Below are positions 15,339 to 22,600 of a stretch of DNA of 24,388 nt, piece after piece (within the stretch, counting starts at the first letter, position 1; each line of letters starts with the position of its first letter). The stretch is from positions 1-24,388 of IMG/VR virus record IMGVR_UViG_3300042881_004954; one strand, given 5' to 3'. Below the pieces are notes generated by a model. It searched no databases. It was not told the DNA's origin and was given only the letters and a program-made list of their open reading frames with translations. The stretch comes from a virus. The position numbers were made by a program, and so were the translations under genes.

Positions 15339-16427
15339 TTATTTTTCTATAATTTGTAAGACTCTATCTGCGAATAATTCCGAATTAAAAGATGATTGTA
15401 ATTCTAATCCTTTATTATTTACTTTATTTAGTCTATATCTTTCTATAGCTTTTTCGCAACCTTGAATGAAATCATCTGTATCGAAATCATAAATATTACC
15501 TTGATTAAATGGTTGACCTTTATGGAAGAACATATTATCATATGCTTCAATCTTGCCATTAGGTTCAATTAGAACTGAATTAGATTCATTAGCCCAATCT
15601 TTGTAAGCATGGGCATTTAATATCACAGCATGCTTACCTAAAGCTACTGATTGAAATTCTGGTAAACCCCAACCTTCACCACCACTCATACCAATAATAA
15701 TATTTCCACTATTTAAGAAATCATTATACATTACATTCTTTGGCATTTGTCCAAGGAAAGAAATATTAAAATAATTTTTACCTTCTAGTATAGAATTAAA
15801 AAGAGCTTTATTATCCTCCTCTTTTAGAAATCCATTATATATTGCACATTGTAAGTGGTATCCTTTTTGATTACCATATTTCTTAAGCCAAGCTTGTATA
15901 ACTTTTTTATGGTGCTTTCTCTTTTCTAATTTACCAACTAGATTGAATATAATTCTACCATCATTAAAATACGTTTTATCTAGCTTGCTAAAATTATATT
16001 TATCAAAAGCTAAAGGTAGATATTCTATATTAGTACACCCTGCATTTCTAAAAATATCTACAGTATATTTAGATGTAAATAATACTTTATCATAATTTTT
16101 TACAATATTAACTTCCTCTTTAGTAGGAGCATCAAGTTCGTAGAAAGATAGTAGATATCTTTTATTCGAACAAGATTCAAGAGAGCCATTGAGATGCCAT
16201 AACTTAAAACATGGATTTTCTCTTTTTACTCTAGCTAAAAAATCAGAAGATTTATTTCTTACATAAGAAAAGAAATTACTATCATCTTCTTGACATGAAA
16301 GATCTAAGGCATTACCTATAGGTAGTAATGTAAAATCTTTATTCTTTTTATAAAGCTCCCTTAAAAGGAGTGTTGATACCTGTCCAAAACTTACCGAATT
16401 AACGGGTACGTTTAAAGTGAAACTCAT
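15339..16427 (-). CDS. GT4-type glycosyltransferase
   Basis: 362 residues with a GT-B layout. The C-terminal domain shows NLVGKLEKRKHHKKVIQAW (about 162-180, donor phosphate side) and the family-4 loop GGEGWGLPE (249-257) followed by ALGKHAVI. The N-terminal domain is short for the family. Phage enzymes of this group transfer sugars to modified DNA bases, to virion proteins or to host surface glycans; the target cannot be told here. Its ATG overlaps the stop of the preceding gene (ATGA), so it is translated with the acidic-tail protein. Confidence 0.88.
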   Translation of the reverse strand: MSFTLNVPVNSVSFGQVSTLLLRELYKKNKDFTLLPIGNALDLSCQEDDSNFFSYVRNKSSDFLARVKRENPCFKLWHLNGSLESCSNKRYLLSFYELDAPTKEEVNIVKNYDKVLFTSKYTVDIFRNAGCTNIEYLPLAFDKYNFSKLDKTYFNDGRIIFNLVGKLEKRKHHKKVIQAWLKKYGNQKGYHLQCAIYNGFLKEEDNKALFNSILEGKNYFNISFLGQMPKNVMYNDFLNSGNIIIGMSGGEGWGLPEFQSVALGKHAVILNAHAYKDWANESNSVLIEPNGKIEAYDNMFFHKGQPFNQGNIYDFDTDDFIQGCEKAIERYRLNKVNNKGLELQSSFNSELFADRVLQIIEK

Positions 16428-16714
16428 AGAATGTCATCTTCATCCTCTTGAGTTTGTTGTACTTGCTTTACGTTATTAGTTTTTACAGCTGTCTTAACTT
16501 GTTTATTTTCTAGTGGTTTAGAAACATATAGTCTGTAATCTGGAGCTTTTTCGTTCTTTTTATTTCCATTAGCAAAAACTACAACATCAATTCTTTGACC
16601 ATCATGGTCATTGATATATCCAGATAGGAATGACATTCCAGTTTTACTCTTCTTTTTCCAGAGAGCGCCTAGTTCTTGATTTTTATTATTATTTGTATTG
16701 TTTGTTTTATTCAT
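16424..16714 (-). CDS. Small OB-like protein with SSB-type acidic tail
   Basis: 96 residues: an Asn/Lys-rich start, a core ELGALWKKKSKTGMSFLSGYI, VVVFANG, DYRLYVSKP, then a Gln/Lys linker and an acidic end QEDEDDIL. The core resembles small phage proteins with an 'ALWK...FLSG' signature, and the acidic end recalls the C-terminal tip of single-stranded DNA-binding proteins. A role in DNA replication is plausible but unproven. It has a clear sigma70-like promoter overlapping the sigma gene and is first of a cluster with the glycosyltransferase and FmdB-like genes. Confidence 0.75.
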   Translation of the reverse strand: MNKTNNTNNNKNQELGALWKKKSKTGMSFLSGYINDHDGQRIDVVVFANGNKKNEKAPDYRLYVSKPLENKQVKTAVKTNNVKQVQQTQEDEDDIL

Positions 16715-16722
16715 ATTTTTAT

Positions 16723-16751
16723 ATATTACTATGTTTATTATATTTTGTCAA
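16723..16751 (-). promoter_or_regulatory. Sigma70-like promoter, leaderless type
   Basis: TTGACA (16751-16746), a 17-base spacer, TAATAT (16728-16723), 8 bases before the ATG at 16714. It overlaps the last codons of the sigma-like gene, letting the downstream cluster be transcribed on its own. Confidence 0.7.
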
Positions 16752-17322
16752 AATAATTTTTACTTGTAATTTTTTTATTTAAAAATTCAAGAGCTTTATT
16801 ATGTATATTAATAGCGGTCTGAGTACTTATATGCAATTTTCTACCTATCTCATTCCAAGCTTTTAATTTTTTAGAATCAAAATATCTCATCTTAAATATC
16901 TTTTCTATCCTTTTATCTTTCATATTGGATAGTATATCGAATATATAGTCTAATTTAGATGGGTCAAAATTATTCATTTCTTCAATTTGTCTTTTCTCTA
17001 CTAGATATTTAATGTTTTCATCATCAAGACAAAGATTATTTTTATTTTTATTTAAAATATTTAAACAAAAGTATCTCATTTGATTACCTAACCAACTAGA
17101 ATATTTTATTTTCTTTTTAGGATCAAAAGATAAAGCGGCTTGATAGACAACATAAGTCTTATCTCTGACAAGATCCTCAATACTATAACTTTTAGCATTT
17201 AATTGCCCTAGATATTTCTTAATTATTTTAACGCACAGACCTCCGTGAAGCTCGTCTAAGGCTTTTACAGAATCTGAGCAGTGATTCTTTTTTATTTTTT
17301 TAATTAGTTGAGATTCGTTCAT
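16738..17322 (-). CDS. Sigma70-family RNA polymerase sigma factor, divergent phage type
   Basis: 194 residues, a two-domain layout. Residues about 20-95 read as sigma region 2 (SIEDLVRDKTYVVYQAALSFDPKKKIKYSSWLGNQMRYF, compare the classic DLxQ...A...FDPxxGxxFxTYA pattern). Residues about 128-185 read as region 4, a helix-turn-helix (KIFKMRYFD...WNEIGRKLHISTQTAINIHNKALEFL). It would direct the host polymerase to a phage promoter class, as T4 gp55 does at late genes. Its start lies inside the dNMP kinase gene (23-base overlap). The recurrent TATAGTGTAAtAT motif is a candidate target. Confidence 0.85.
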   Translation of the reverse strand: MNESQLIKKIKKNHCSDSVKALDELHGGLCVKIIKKYLGQLNAKSYSIEDLVRDKTYVVYQAALSFDPKKKIKYSSWLGNQMRYFCLNILNKNKNNLCLDDENIKYLVEKRQIEEMNNFDPSKLDYIFDILSNMKDKRIEKIFKMRYFDSKKLKAWNEIGRKLHISTQTAINIHNKALEFLNKKITSKNYFDKI

Positions 17323-17884
17323 AAATATTTTTTAAGTGTTTTTGTACTAATTCGTATAAGAAATTTGTATCTTGGCATGTATCCCAAGCGACACAATAAT
17401 CGGCAACAGCTTTTAATTTATTATCATTAGCTTTTTCTTCTATATTAGCTGGAGGAACAAGTGAGCCATCATCTAATTTTCTGGATATATGCACCAATAT
17501 GCCATTATGAGATTTTAGCCAAGAATATTCATCATCCTTGTATTCAATATATCTAATATCAGTAATGATAGGAATTGTTTTATTCTTAATTAAACCCTTA
17601 ACCCTATCCTCTAAAAGAGAAGTCCAATATTTACCTTCGGTCTGTACTCTTCTGCATTTACCATAAGCTACCATCAATGGTCTAACTAATTCTTTATCAG
17701 AACCATCACATTTAAATAAATCAATCTTAAATTTATCTTTCGTAAATTCATGAAGTTCTTTCTTTAAAGCATCTGCAAGAGCTAATCTCTCAGATTCTAT
17801 TTGTCTCTCTTTTAGATATTTATTAAGTATAGCATAGAACGTATCTTTACCAGATCTAGCAACACCAGTAAGACCTATAATCAT
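17300..17884 (-). CDS. Deoxynucleoside monophosphate kinase
   Basis: 194 residues from the ATG at 17884 (MIIGLTG). An upstream TTG extension is rejected because it would run over the promoter. The Walker A motif is G7-VARS-G12-K13-DT. The following ALADALKKEL, R(V)QTEGKYWTSLL and PIITDIRYIEY segments fit the phage dNMP kinase family (T4 gp1-like), which phosphorylates dNMPs for dNTP supply. It has a strong promoter divergent from the Cys-rich plus-strand gene, and the sigma factor gene overlaps its 3' end. Confidence 0.88.
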   Translation of the reverse strand: MIIGLTGVARSGKDTFYAILNKYLKERQIESERLALADALKKELHEFTKDKFKIDLFKCDGSDKELVRPLMVAYGKCRRVQTEGKYWTSLLEDRVKGLIKNKTIPIITDIRYIEYKDDEYSWLKSHNGILVHISRKLDDGSLVPPANIEEKANDNKLKAVADYCVAWDTCQDTNFLYELVQKHLKNIYERISTN

Positions 17885-17891
17885 AGTGTAT

Positions 17892-17942
17892 ATATTATTA
17901 TATGTTTTTTTCTTTGTCAATCCAATTGTAATATTATATAAT
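17892..17942. promoter_or_regulatory. Divergent sigma70-like promoters with overlapping -35 boxes
   Basis: Plus: TTGTCA (17914-17919), 17 bases, TATAAT (17937-17942), 7 bases before the ATG at 17950. Minus: TTGACA (17920-17915), 17 bases, TAATAT (17897-17892), 7 bases before the ATG at 17884. The two -35 hexamers share 5 bases, so polymerase should occupy only one at a time. Both predicted start points fall at the ATG. Confidence 0.8.
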
Positions 17943-17949
17943 AAAATAT

Positions 17950-18471
17950 ATGTCTAATTGCGCTGATAAACCACAAATTTTAAATCTTAATGATGAAAAT
18001 GAACCCTGCGGTTGCTTTTCAGCAAGATGCGCAGGGTCAGGATGTAAATTAAAATTTAAATATGTTAACGTAAATGCAATTCAAGATGATGTATTTGAAT
18101 TAACAGTAATCGTTACTGATTGTGAGGGTACAGAAACAAAGACGAATATAGGTACTATAAATGGTAGATGTGATGCATATTATATTAATCCTGAAACTGG
18201 CGAGCAATCTGAATGCCAGTGTACGAAAGTTGATGAAAGAACTCTAGAGTGGGAATTATCATTACAAAATATTAAGGACTTTGATATATGTGAATCGTGC
18301 AAAATTGAAGTCGAGATAAAACAAGTTGGAGATAACGAGTGTGGAACTTTTGCTACATTTGATGTTATAGGTCCATGCGGACCTGGATTTGAAGGAACAA
18401 TGGCGCAGGGAACATTTCAGATTGATTTATATAAAGCCTGCTTTGAATGTAAAAACTTTTTGACATATTAA
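17950..18471 (+). CDS. Cysteine-rich beta-type protein, unknown
   Basis: 173 residues with about 17 Cys, in clusters such as CGCFSARCAGSGC near the N-terminus, ECQC in the middle, CESC near residue 118 and CFEC near the end. The middle (KFKYVNVNAIQDDVFELTVIV, TLEWELSLQNI, KIEVEIKQV) looks like an Ig-like beta sandwich. No signal peptide or membrane span is present. It could be a metal-binding or disulfide-bonded virion or host-interaction protein. It opens the plus-strand block from a leaderless-type promoter. No family is recognised. Confidence 0.75.
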   Translation: MSNCADKPQILNLNDENEPCGCFSARCAGSGCKLKFKYVNVNAIQDDVFELTVIVTDCEGTETKTNIGTINGRCDAYYINPETGEQSECQCTKVDERTLEWELSLQNIKDFDICESCKIEVEIKQVGDNECGTFATFDVIGPCGPGFEGTMAQGTFQIDLYKACFECKNFLTY

Positions 18472-18477
18472 TAAAAT

Positions 18478-18768
18478 ATGAAATTTCAAGATCCATTGCA
18501 TTTTGGTAGTTTTTTAAAAGAAAATATTATATATTTTGAAGATATATTTTTTAAAAAATATTTAGAATTATATACGAAAAATATGAATGATATTAAAAAA
18601 CTTGAATCAGATAAAATATCAGAATATAATATTCAAGAGTTAAAAAATATGTATTTAAAAATACAAGATTATCTCGATGAAAAAAAGATAGAGCATTTTA
18701 AAAATATATTTAACAATAAAAAAATAGAATTTTTATTTATGGGTAAAACATTTTATGTTATTGGATAA
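18478..18768 (+). CDS. Unknown small helical protein
   Basis: 96 residues, very rich in Lys, Ile, Phe and Asn and predominantly helical (NDIKKLESDKISEYNIQELKN). It ends FLFMGKTFYVIG. It starts 6 bases after the previous stop and overlaps the next gene by 14 bases, as in a tight operon. No motif is recognised. Confidence 0.6.
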   Translation: MKFQDPLHFGSFLKENIIYFEDIFFKKYLELYTKNMNDIKKLESDKISEYNIQELKNMYLKIQDYLDEKKIEHFKNIFNNKKIEFLFMGKTFYVIG

Positions 18769-19120
18769 TCTATTATTAATTGGTATACAAACATTATTGT
18801 TAATTGTATTTTTTGAGACAAACTTCATATATGAATATAGTAAATTATTTAGAATTATAAAAAAAATAAGAATAATTAATGAATACGAGGCATATATCTA
18901 CAAAAATAATTTTTTAAAATTTTCTGATTTTTTATCTTTAAAAACAAATTTTATAGCGAAACTATTTTCTTGTCCATTATGTTTAAATTTTTGGTTATCT
19001 TTATTCTCTTGCATTTTGTCAAATAATATGCTATTATTAGGAATAAATTATGTCTTATCAATCTTTACATATTTAGTAATATCTTTATTATATGGAAAAT
19101 ATATCAGAACACATATTTAA
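18755..19120 (+). CDS. Membrane protein with CPxCxxFW motif (DUF1360-like)
   Basis: 121 residues. One N-terminal membrane span (about 2-20), a charged middle, then C73-P-L-C76-LNFW entering a hydrophobic hairpin (about 74-112). The CPxCxxFW signature before a membrane hairpin is that of the DUF1360 group of small membrane proteins, whose function is unknown. The gene overlaps both neighbours (14 and 29 bases), which argues for co-translation. Confidence 0.7.
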   Translation: MLLDNLLLIGIQTLLLIVFFETNFIYEYSKLFRIIKKIRIINEYEAYIYKNNFLKFSDFLSLKTNFIAKLFSCPLCLNFWLSLFSCILSNNMLLLGINYVLSIFTYLVISLLYGKYIRTHI

Positions 19121-19394
19121 TAATCTTGGAGAATTAGCTCTCTTCGTAAAAGAGAACGAATCAAATTCCAAGATATTTCAATTAAGAAGATTTAAAGAAC
19201 AACACGAAAATACTTTTGGTGGATGTAGTTGTAACAGGCAAAGAAGAATGATTCAAGCTAGAGATTTTTATGTAGAGAATATTAAAAAATTAGAATCTCA
19301 TACAATTTTAGCTATGAAAGAAATATTAAAAGTTGAAAGAATTAAGTTTAAATGTTTAGAAAAAACGCAGGCAGAAATAATTGCGGAATATTGA
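19092..19394 (+). CDS. Unknown protein with CxCxxQRR motif
   Basis: 100 residues. Helical and charged, with G43-GCSCNRQRR at its centre (C45, C47) and a Lys-rich helical second half. The arrangement is like the CQCRSR protein at 7447-7914. No family is recognised. It overlaps the membrane protein by 29 bases and precedes the IMPDH/GMPR-like gene by 37 bases. Confidence 0.65.
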   Translation: MENISEHIFNNLGELALFVKENESNSKIFQLRRFKEQHENTFGGCSCNRQRRMIQARDFYVENIKKLESHTILAMKEILKVERIKFKCLEKTQAEIIAEY

Positions 19395-19423
19395 TATTGA
19401 CTATATCCTAAACATAGGTTAAA

Positions 19424-19444
19424 CTTCTTTTATGTTTAAAGAAG
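19424..19444 (+). promoter_or_regulatory. Hairpin holding the start codon in its loop
   Basis: CTTCTTT-TATGTTT-AAAGAAG is a perfect 7-bp stem whose loop contains the ATG (19432) of the IMPDH/GMPR-family gene. It could expose or hide the start codon. No Shine-Dalgarno sequence is at a usual distance. Confidence 0.45.
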
Positions 19445-20532
19445 CTATTGGATACGAAGATATATCTCTATTACCCAACTTTTCAGATATTCAATCTAGA
19501 AAAAGTGTGTCTACAATTACAAAAATTTCAAAAAATAAATATATTGATATCCCAATTATCTTATCGCCGATGGATACAGTATCTTCTGTAAAATCATGTA
19601 TTAAAATTAACCAAATTGGTGGTGCTGGAGTCCTTCATAGGTTTATGTCTATTGAAGAACAATTAAAGAAGTCCAAAAGGATTAAGGATAATAGTAATTT
19701 TTGTATAAATGCCGTGGGTTTAAAAGATGCAAGAGAAAGATTGCATGCTCTATCAGATATAACGGATGTATTCTTTCTAGATACGGCGAATGGATTATCC
19801 TCAAATGTTGAAGATTTTCTAATTGATTATAAACAGTCGGACTATAAACAAGATATTATCGTTGGTAATACTCTCACAAAAGAAAGTGTTTATAGATTAG
19901 CCAATCTAAAAGCAGATGGATTTAGACATCTAATTGGCCCTGGATCTATGTGTTTAACTCAAGTTAAGACTGGTATTGGTTGTCCTAGTGTTACTGGACT
20001 TGGATATGCTTGGAAAGCAGTTAGGAATTTTCAATTAGCTAATTTAGATTATTTTAGACACGAAAATCCTAAAGAGGAGAATAGACCAAGTATTCTAGCT
20101 GATGGAGGAATACGTTATCCAAAAGATTTAGTTAAAGCGATAGCCAGCGGAGCCGATGCGGTAATTTGTGGCAGAATCTTTGCTGGCTTGGTTGATATTG
20201 CAGATGAAGAAAATATTATCGAACAAAATGGAAAAAGATATTTTAAATATAGAGGTATGGCTAGTAGAGATGTTGTAGAAGATTACGATCTATATGACGG
20301 CTCGAAGAAAAACCTCTTTGTTGAAGGAGATAATACTTTGATACCTGTTATTGAAAATAAATCTATCGAAGATGTTGTTTATGATTTTGCAAATGGCTTA
20401 AGAAGCGCTATGAGTTATCTAGGGCTTTCTTCTATAGAAGAAATGAGAGGTGGAATTTGGACTGGAAAAATAAAAGCCGTAAGAGTCACAGCTAATAATA
20501 TGTACGAGGGATTTGCTCATGGAAAATCTTAA
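19432..20532 (+). CDS. IMP dehydrogenase / GMP reductase family enzyme
   Basis: 366 residues: a TIM barrel without the CBS pair found in full-length IMPDH. Motifs: YEDISLLP (8-15), ILSPMDTVSS (43-52), DTANG (117-121), catalytic-loop LIGPGSMC174-LTQ..TGIGCPS, ADGGIRY (223-229), YRGMASRD (273-280), GLRSAMSYLG near the end. C174 is the covalent catalytic Cys. The loop is unusual: families normally read C-T-T-R, here C-L-T-Q. I do not see the R-Y dyad of IMPDH after the flap (the text is NTLIPVI), so GMP reductase (GMP to IMP) is as possible as IMPDH (IMP to XMP). It acts on the same IMP node as PurA, which is encoded nearby. Confidence 0.88.
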   Translation: MFKEAIGYEDISLLPNFSDIQSRKSVSTITKISKNKYIDIPIILSPMDTVSSVKSCIKINQIGGAGVLHRFMSIEEQLKKSKRIKDNSNFCINAVGLKDARERLHALSDITDVFFLDTANGLSSNVEDFLIDYKQSDYKQDIIVGNTLTKESVYRLANLKADGFRHLIGPGSMCLTQVKTGIGCPSVTGLGYAWKAVRNFQLANLDYFRHENPKEENRPSILADGGIRYPKDLVKAIASGADAVICGRIFAGLVDIADEENIIEQNGKRYFKYRGMASRDVVEDYDLYDGSKKNLFVEGDNTLIPVIENKSIEDVVYDFANGLRSAMSYLGLSSIEEMRGGIWTGKIKAVRVTANNMYEGFAHGKS

Positions 20533-20830
20533 AGTAAAAGATATTATCAAGTATTCAATAATACTTATAATCGTATTTCTTGTATATTTTGGTTCATCAG
20601 TTAATGCACAGCAAAGTGACTGTTTAACTAGAGGAATAAACTATCATGTTTCCAAAGCTCAAGTGGATTCAAATATCAAACATATAAAATTGTTAGAGTA
20701 CCAAAAGAAAAACTTATCAATCTTTAATAAGAAAGAATGTATAGAGAGATCAAGAATACAAGCTGTTATCGGCGCAAAAGAAAATGAAAATTTTAGATTA
20801 CAAAGAAAAATGCAGAACGATCTAGAATGA
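20519..20830 (+). CDS. Small exported or membrane-anchored protein
   Basis: 103 residues from the ATG at 20519, which lies inside the previous gene (a TTG 6 bases earlier is also possible). One hydrophobic segment (about 11-27) ends with SSVNA-QQSD, a good signal-peptidase I site after A30. The mature part is helical, basic and has two Cys (C34 and one in KKEC). This could be a secreted protein or, if uncleaved, an inner-membrane spanin-like protein; no lysis partner is identified next to it. Confidence 0.6.
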   Translation: MENLKVKDIIKYSIILIIVFLVYFGSSVNAQQSDCLTRGINYHVSKAQVDSNIKHIKLLEYQKKNLSIFNKKECIERSRIQAVIGAKENENFRLQRKMQNDLE

Positions 20831-21261
20831 GAATATCTTTTGAAGAGATGGCTATTAATATAGCTAATGTGGTAAAAGAAAGATCGGAAGATCCACATAA
20901 AAAAGTTGGAGCGTGTATCCTTAATAAAGAAGGGAGAGTTTTAAGTATAGGATATAATGGATTATTGTCGAAGCAAAAAATCTTTAGCAAATTTTGGCAG
21001 GATCGCGATGAGAGAAGGAAATATGTTATTCACGCAGAAGTAAATGCCTTAGCTTGTATATCTAGATATGACGAGCCGTATGTATTAGCTTCTAGTTTAC
21101 TTCCATGTTCAAATTGTGCTATTAATATTTGCGCTCATGGAATAAAGCACGTATTTTATTCTGAAGAATATCATAAAGATGTCTTGGCGTATGAAATATT
21201 TGATTTTTATAAAGTAAAGTTAAAAAAAATTAATTTTACAAATTACAATATAAACATATAA
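20827..21261 (+). CDS. Deoxycytidylate (dCMP) deaminase
   Basis: 144 residues. The zinc-binding deaminase motifs are H69-A-E71-VNAL and P93-C94-SNC97, with E71 the proton shuttle. GYNGLLS before the HAE motif is typical of dCMP deaminases. The enzyme makes dUMP for thymidylate synthesis, which suits an AT-rich phage. It is somewhat short and lacks the extra Cys/His insert of some family members. It overlaps the upstream gene by 4 bases (ATGA). Confidence 0.9.
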   Translation: MRISFEEMAINIANVVKERSEDPHKKVGACILNKEGRVLSIGYNGLLSKQKIFSKFWQDRDERRKYVIHAEVNALACISRYDEPYVLASSLLPCSNCAINICAHGIKHVFYSEEYHKDVLAYEIFDFYKVKLKKINFTNYNINI

Positions 21262-21262
21262 T
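21235..21262 (+). promoter_or_regulatory. Sigma70-like promoter near the end of the dCMP deaminase gene
   Basis: TTTACA (21235-21240), 16 bases, TATAAT (21257-21262), 5 bases before the ATG at 21268. It is the same design as the promoter at 22601-22628. Confidence 0.5.
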
Positions 21263-21267
21263 ATATT

Positions 21268-21450
21268 ATGGATTCAAGTGGTAAAAAGTTATTGAATATG
21301 CTGGATCAAATTATACTAAAATTTGAGTGGCAAGACGCAGAGCTTAAAAAAGCAAATCCTCTTTTGACTGGCGAAAGCTGGGATTTATTTCATTTGAAAA
21401 CATTTAAAGATTTATTAATAAAATATATTGAAAACAAAAAGCAAGAGTAA
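21268..21450 (+). CDS. Small acidic/basic helical protein, unknown
   Basis: 60 residues (MDSSGKKLLNMLDQ...), with a WQDAELKKANPLLTGESWDLFHLKTF middle and a Lys-rich end. No motif is recognised. It overlaps the following 56-residue ORF, which lies in the +1 frame. Confidence 0.6.
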   Translation: MDSSGKKLLNMLDQIILKFEWQDAELKKANPLLTGESWDLFHLKTFKDLLIKYIENKKQE

Positions 21451-21598
21451 GAATAAATATTACGCAGTATATTCTAAACATGATAATTTTCTTTATGGAG
21501 TATTCCCATTGTCTAAAGAAGGTTATAAAAAAGCCTCGGAATATGTATCAAAAATAGGATCAAAGAATAAAAATAAATTTGTTATTAGAAAGAAATAA
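21428..21598 (+). CDS. Small ORF (56 residues) from a TTG start or a +1 frameshift
   Basis: The frame opens after a stop at 21419 and reads KTKSKSKNKYYAVYSKHD, FLYGVFPLSKEGYKKA and ends NKFVIRKK. This has the composition of a real small protein (Tyr, Gly and Phe in a sensible pattern, no rare residues). The only upstream initiation codon is TTG at 21428, inside the 60-residue gene. Alternatively ribosomes shift +1 from that gene near AAGCAAGAGTAAG. Its stop abuts the convergent membrane gene. Confidence 0.55.
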   Translation: MKTKSKSKNKYYAVYSKHDNFLYGVFPLSKEGYKKASEYVSKIGSKNKNKFVIRKK

Positions 21599-21599
21599 T

Positions 21600-22577
21600 T
21601 TAACTATTCTCTGGTAGATTTGGGTCGGCAAATTCTTTATTGTGTATTTTTTTAGTTCCTCTTTTAAATTCTTTAAATATAGTTTTTATTTTCTCTACTG
21701 GTTTTTCTATAATTTTTTCTACAATAATAGGCTCTTTAGGCTCAAAGACCTTTCTATCTTTTAATAAAGAATTATAAGCTATTACTAAACATACAGCTAG
21801 TGGATCAAATACTATTACTATTAATATTATAAATATTCTTACCGCAGTCTCTATACTTACGCCAAATGCATCGGCCACAAATTTAAATGTTCCTATTTCT
21901 CCTTTTGTATTATCACTTTCGAGAGTAATTATCTCTTGAGAGATTTGCGATGCTTGTTTTTCTAGATCTTGAAGATTTTGATTTGCTAATGATATCTGTC
22001 CAAATAAAGAATTAATATTCTGCTGAGACCCTTCGACAATCTTATTTCTACTTTCTACCAATTTTGAATCAGTAACTTTTTCTGTTTTACCAGAACTAAA
22101 TAAACCACCACTTGTCGTTCTTGTCGTGGTAACATCTTGTTTCACTGCAGAGTCCAGAGAATTTTGATAAGTTTTTTGTAATTCTACTAGATCTTTTAAT
22201 TTATTCTTATTAAAATCAATTTGAGAAAGAATTAAATTTTGTTGAGATTTTAAACTACTTATCTTTGAAATATTTAAACTATATTGAGAGAAATTTCTTT
22301 GGAAAGCATCAGAAAGAAAGCCAAATATACCAAGACTTGTAATTGCCATTAAAAGTATAGTCGCAGATAGCATATACCTTTTTAGAATTTTATTCGTTTG
22401 GTTCCAGTATCTATAAAGATAGCTTGCTGATACGAGTTTTGCTAATTCCATAGTCCCAGCCATAATAGCTACACTCCAAAAACTTGCTGCAAATAAGAGA
22501 GCTATTCCTTTAACAGAAAAGAAAGCTGCACAAGAAGCTAATGCGAAAGCTGAGAATCCCAATATATACTTAAACAT
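21600..22577 (-). CDS. Four-helix membrane protein with large coiled-coil domain
   Basis: 325 residues. Membrane spans at about 3-21, 24-45 and 68-88 and again at about 245-270 (IFIILIVIVFDPLAVCLVIAYN). Between the third and fourth is a 150-residue Gln/Ser/Lys-rich coiled coil with a TTTRTTSGGLFSSGK turn. The tail is basic (KTIFKEFKRGTKK). I recall this architecture, including the F-D-P-L-A stretch in the last span, in phages of marine bacteria; function is unknown. The coiled coil would lie outside the cytoplasm if the first span enters with the N-terminus in. It has its own motif-type promoter. Confidence 0.8.
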   Translation of the reverse strand: MFKYILGFSAFALASCAAFFSVKGIALLFAASFWSVAIMAGTMELAKLVSASYLYRYWNQTNKILKRYMLSATILLMAITSLGIFGFLSDAFQRNFSQYSLNISKISSLKSQQNLILSQIDFNKNKLKDLVELQKTYQNSLDSAVKQDVTTTRTTSGGLFSSGKTEKVTDSKLVESRNKIVEGSQQNINSLFGQISLANQNLQDLEKQASQISQEIITLESDNTKGEIGTFKFVADAFGVSIETAVRIFIILIVIVFDPLAVCLVIAYNSLLKDRKVFEPKEPIIVEKIIEKPVEKIKTIFKEFKRGTKKIHNKEFADPNLPENS

Positions 22578-22580
22578 AAT

Positions 22581-22591
22581 ATATTTACACT
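22581..22591 (-). promoter_or_regulatory. Promoter-like motif AGTGTAAATAT
   Basis: It lies 3 bases before the ATG at 22577 and is preceded by AAAGT. It is nearly identical to the copy before the coiled-coil gene at 11317. No -35 box is seen. Confidence 0.45.
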
Positions 22592-22600
22592 ACTTTATTC

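Noticed and set aside
17885-17920. TTG start giving a 12-residue extension of the dNMP kinase
   Set aside because: It would translate through the promoter; the P-loop is correctly placed from the ATG at 17884.
20659-20990. Minus-strand ORFs at 20659-20898 and 20793-20990
   Set aside because: Antisense to the exported protein and the dCMP deaminase; shadow frames.
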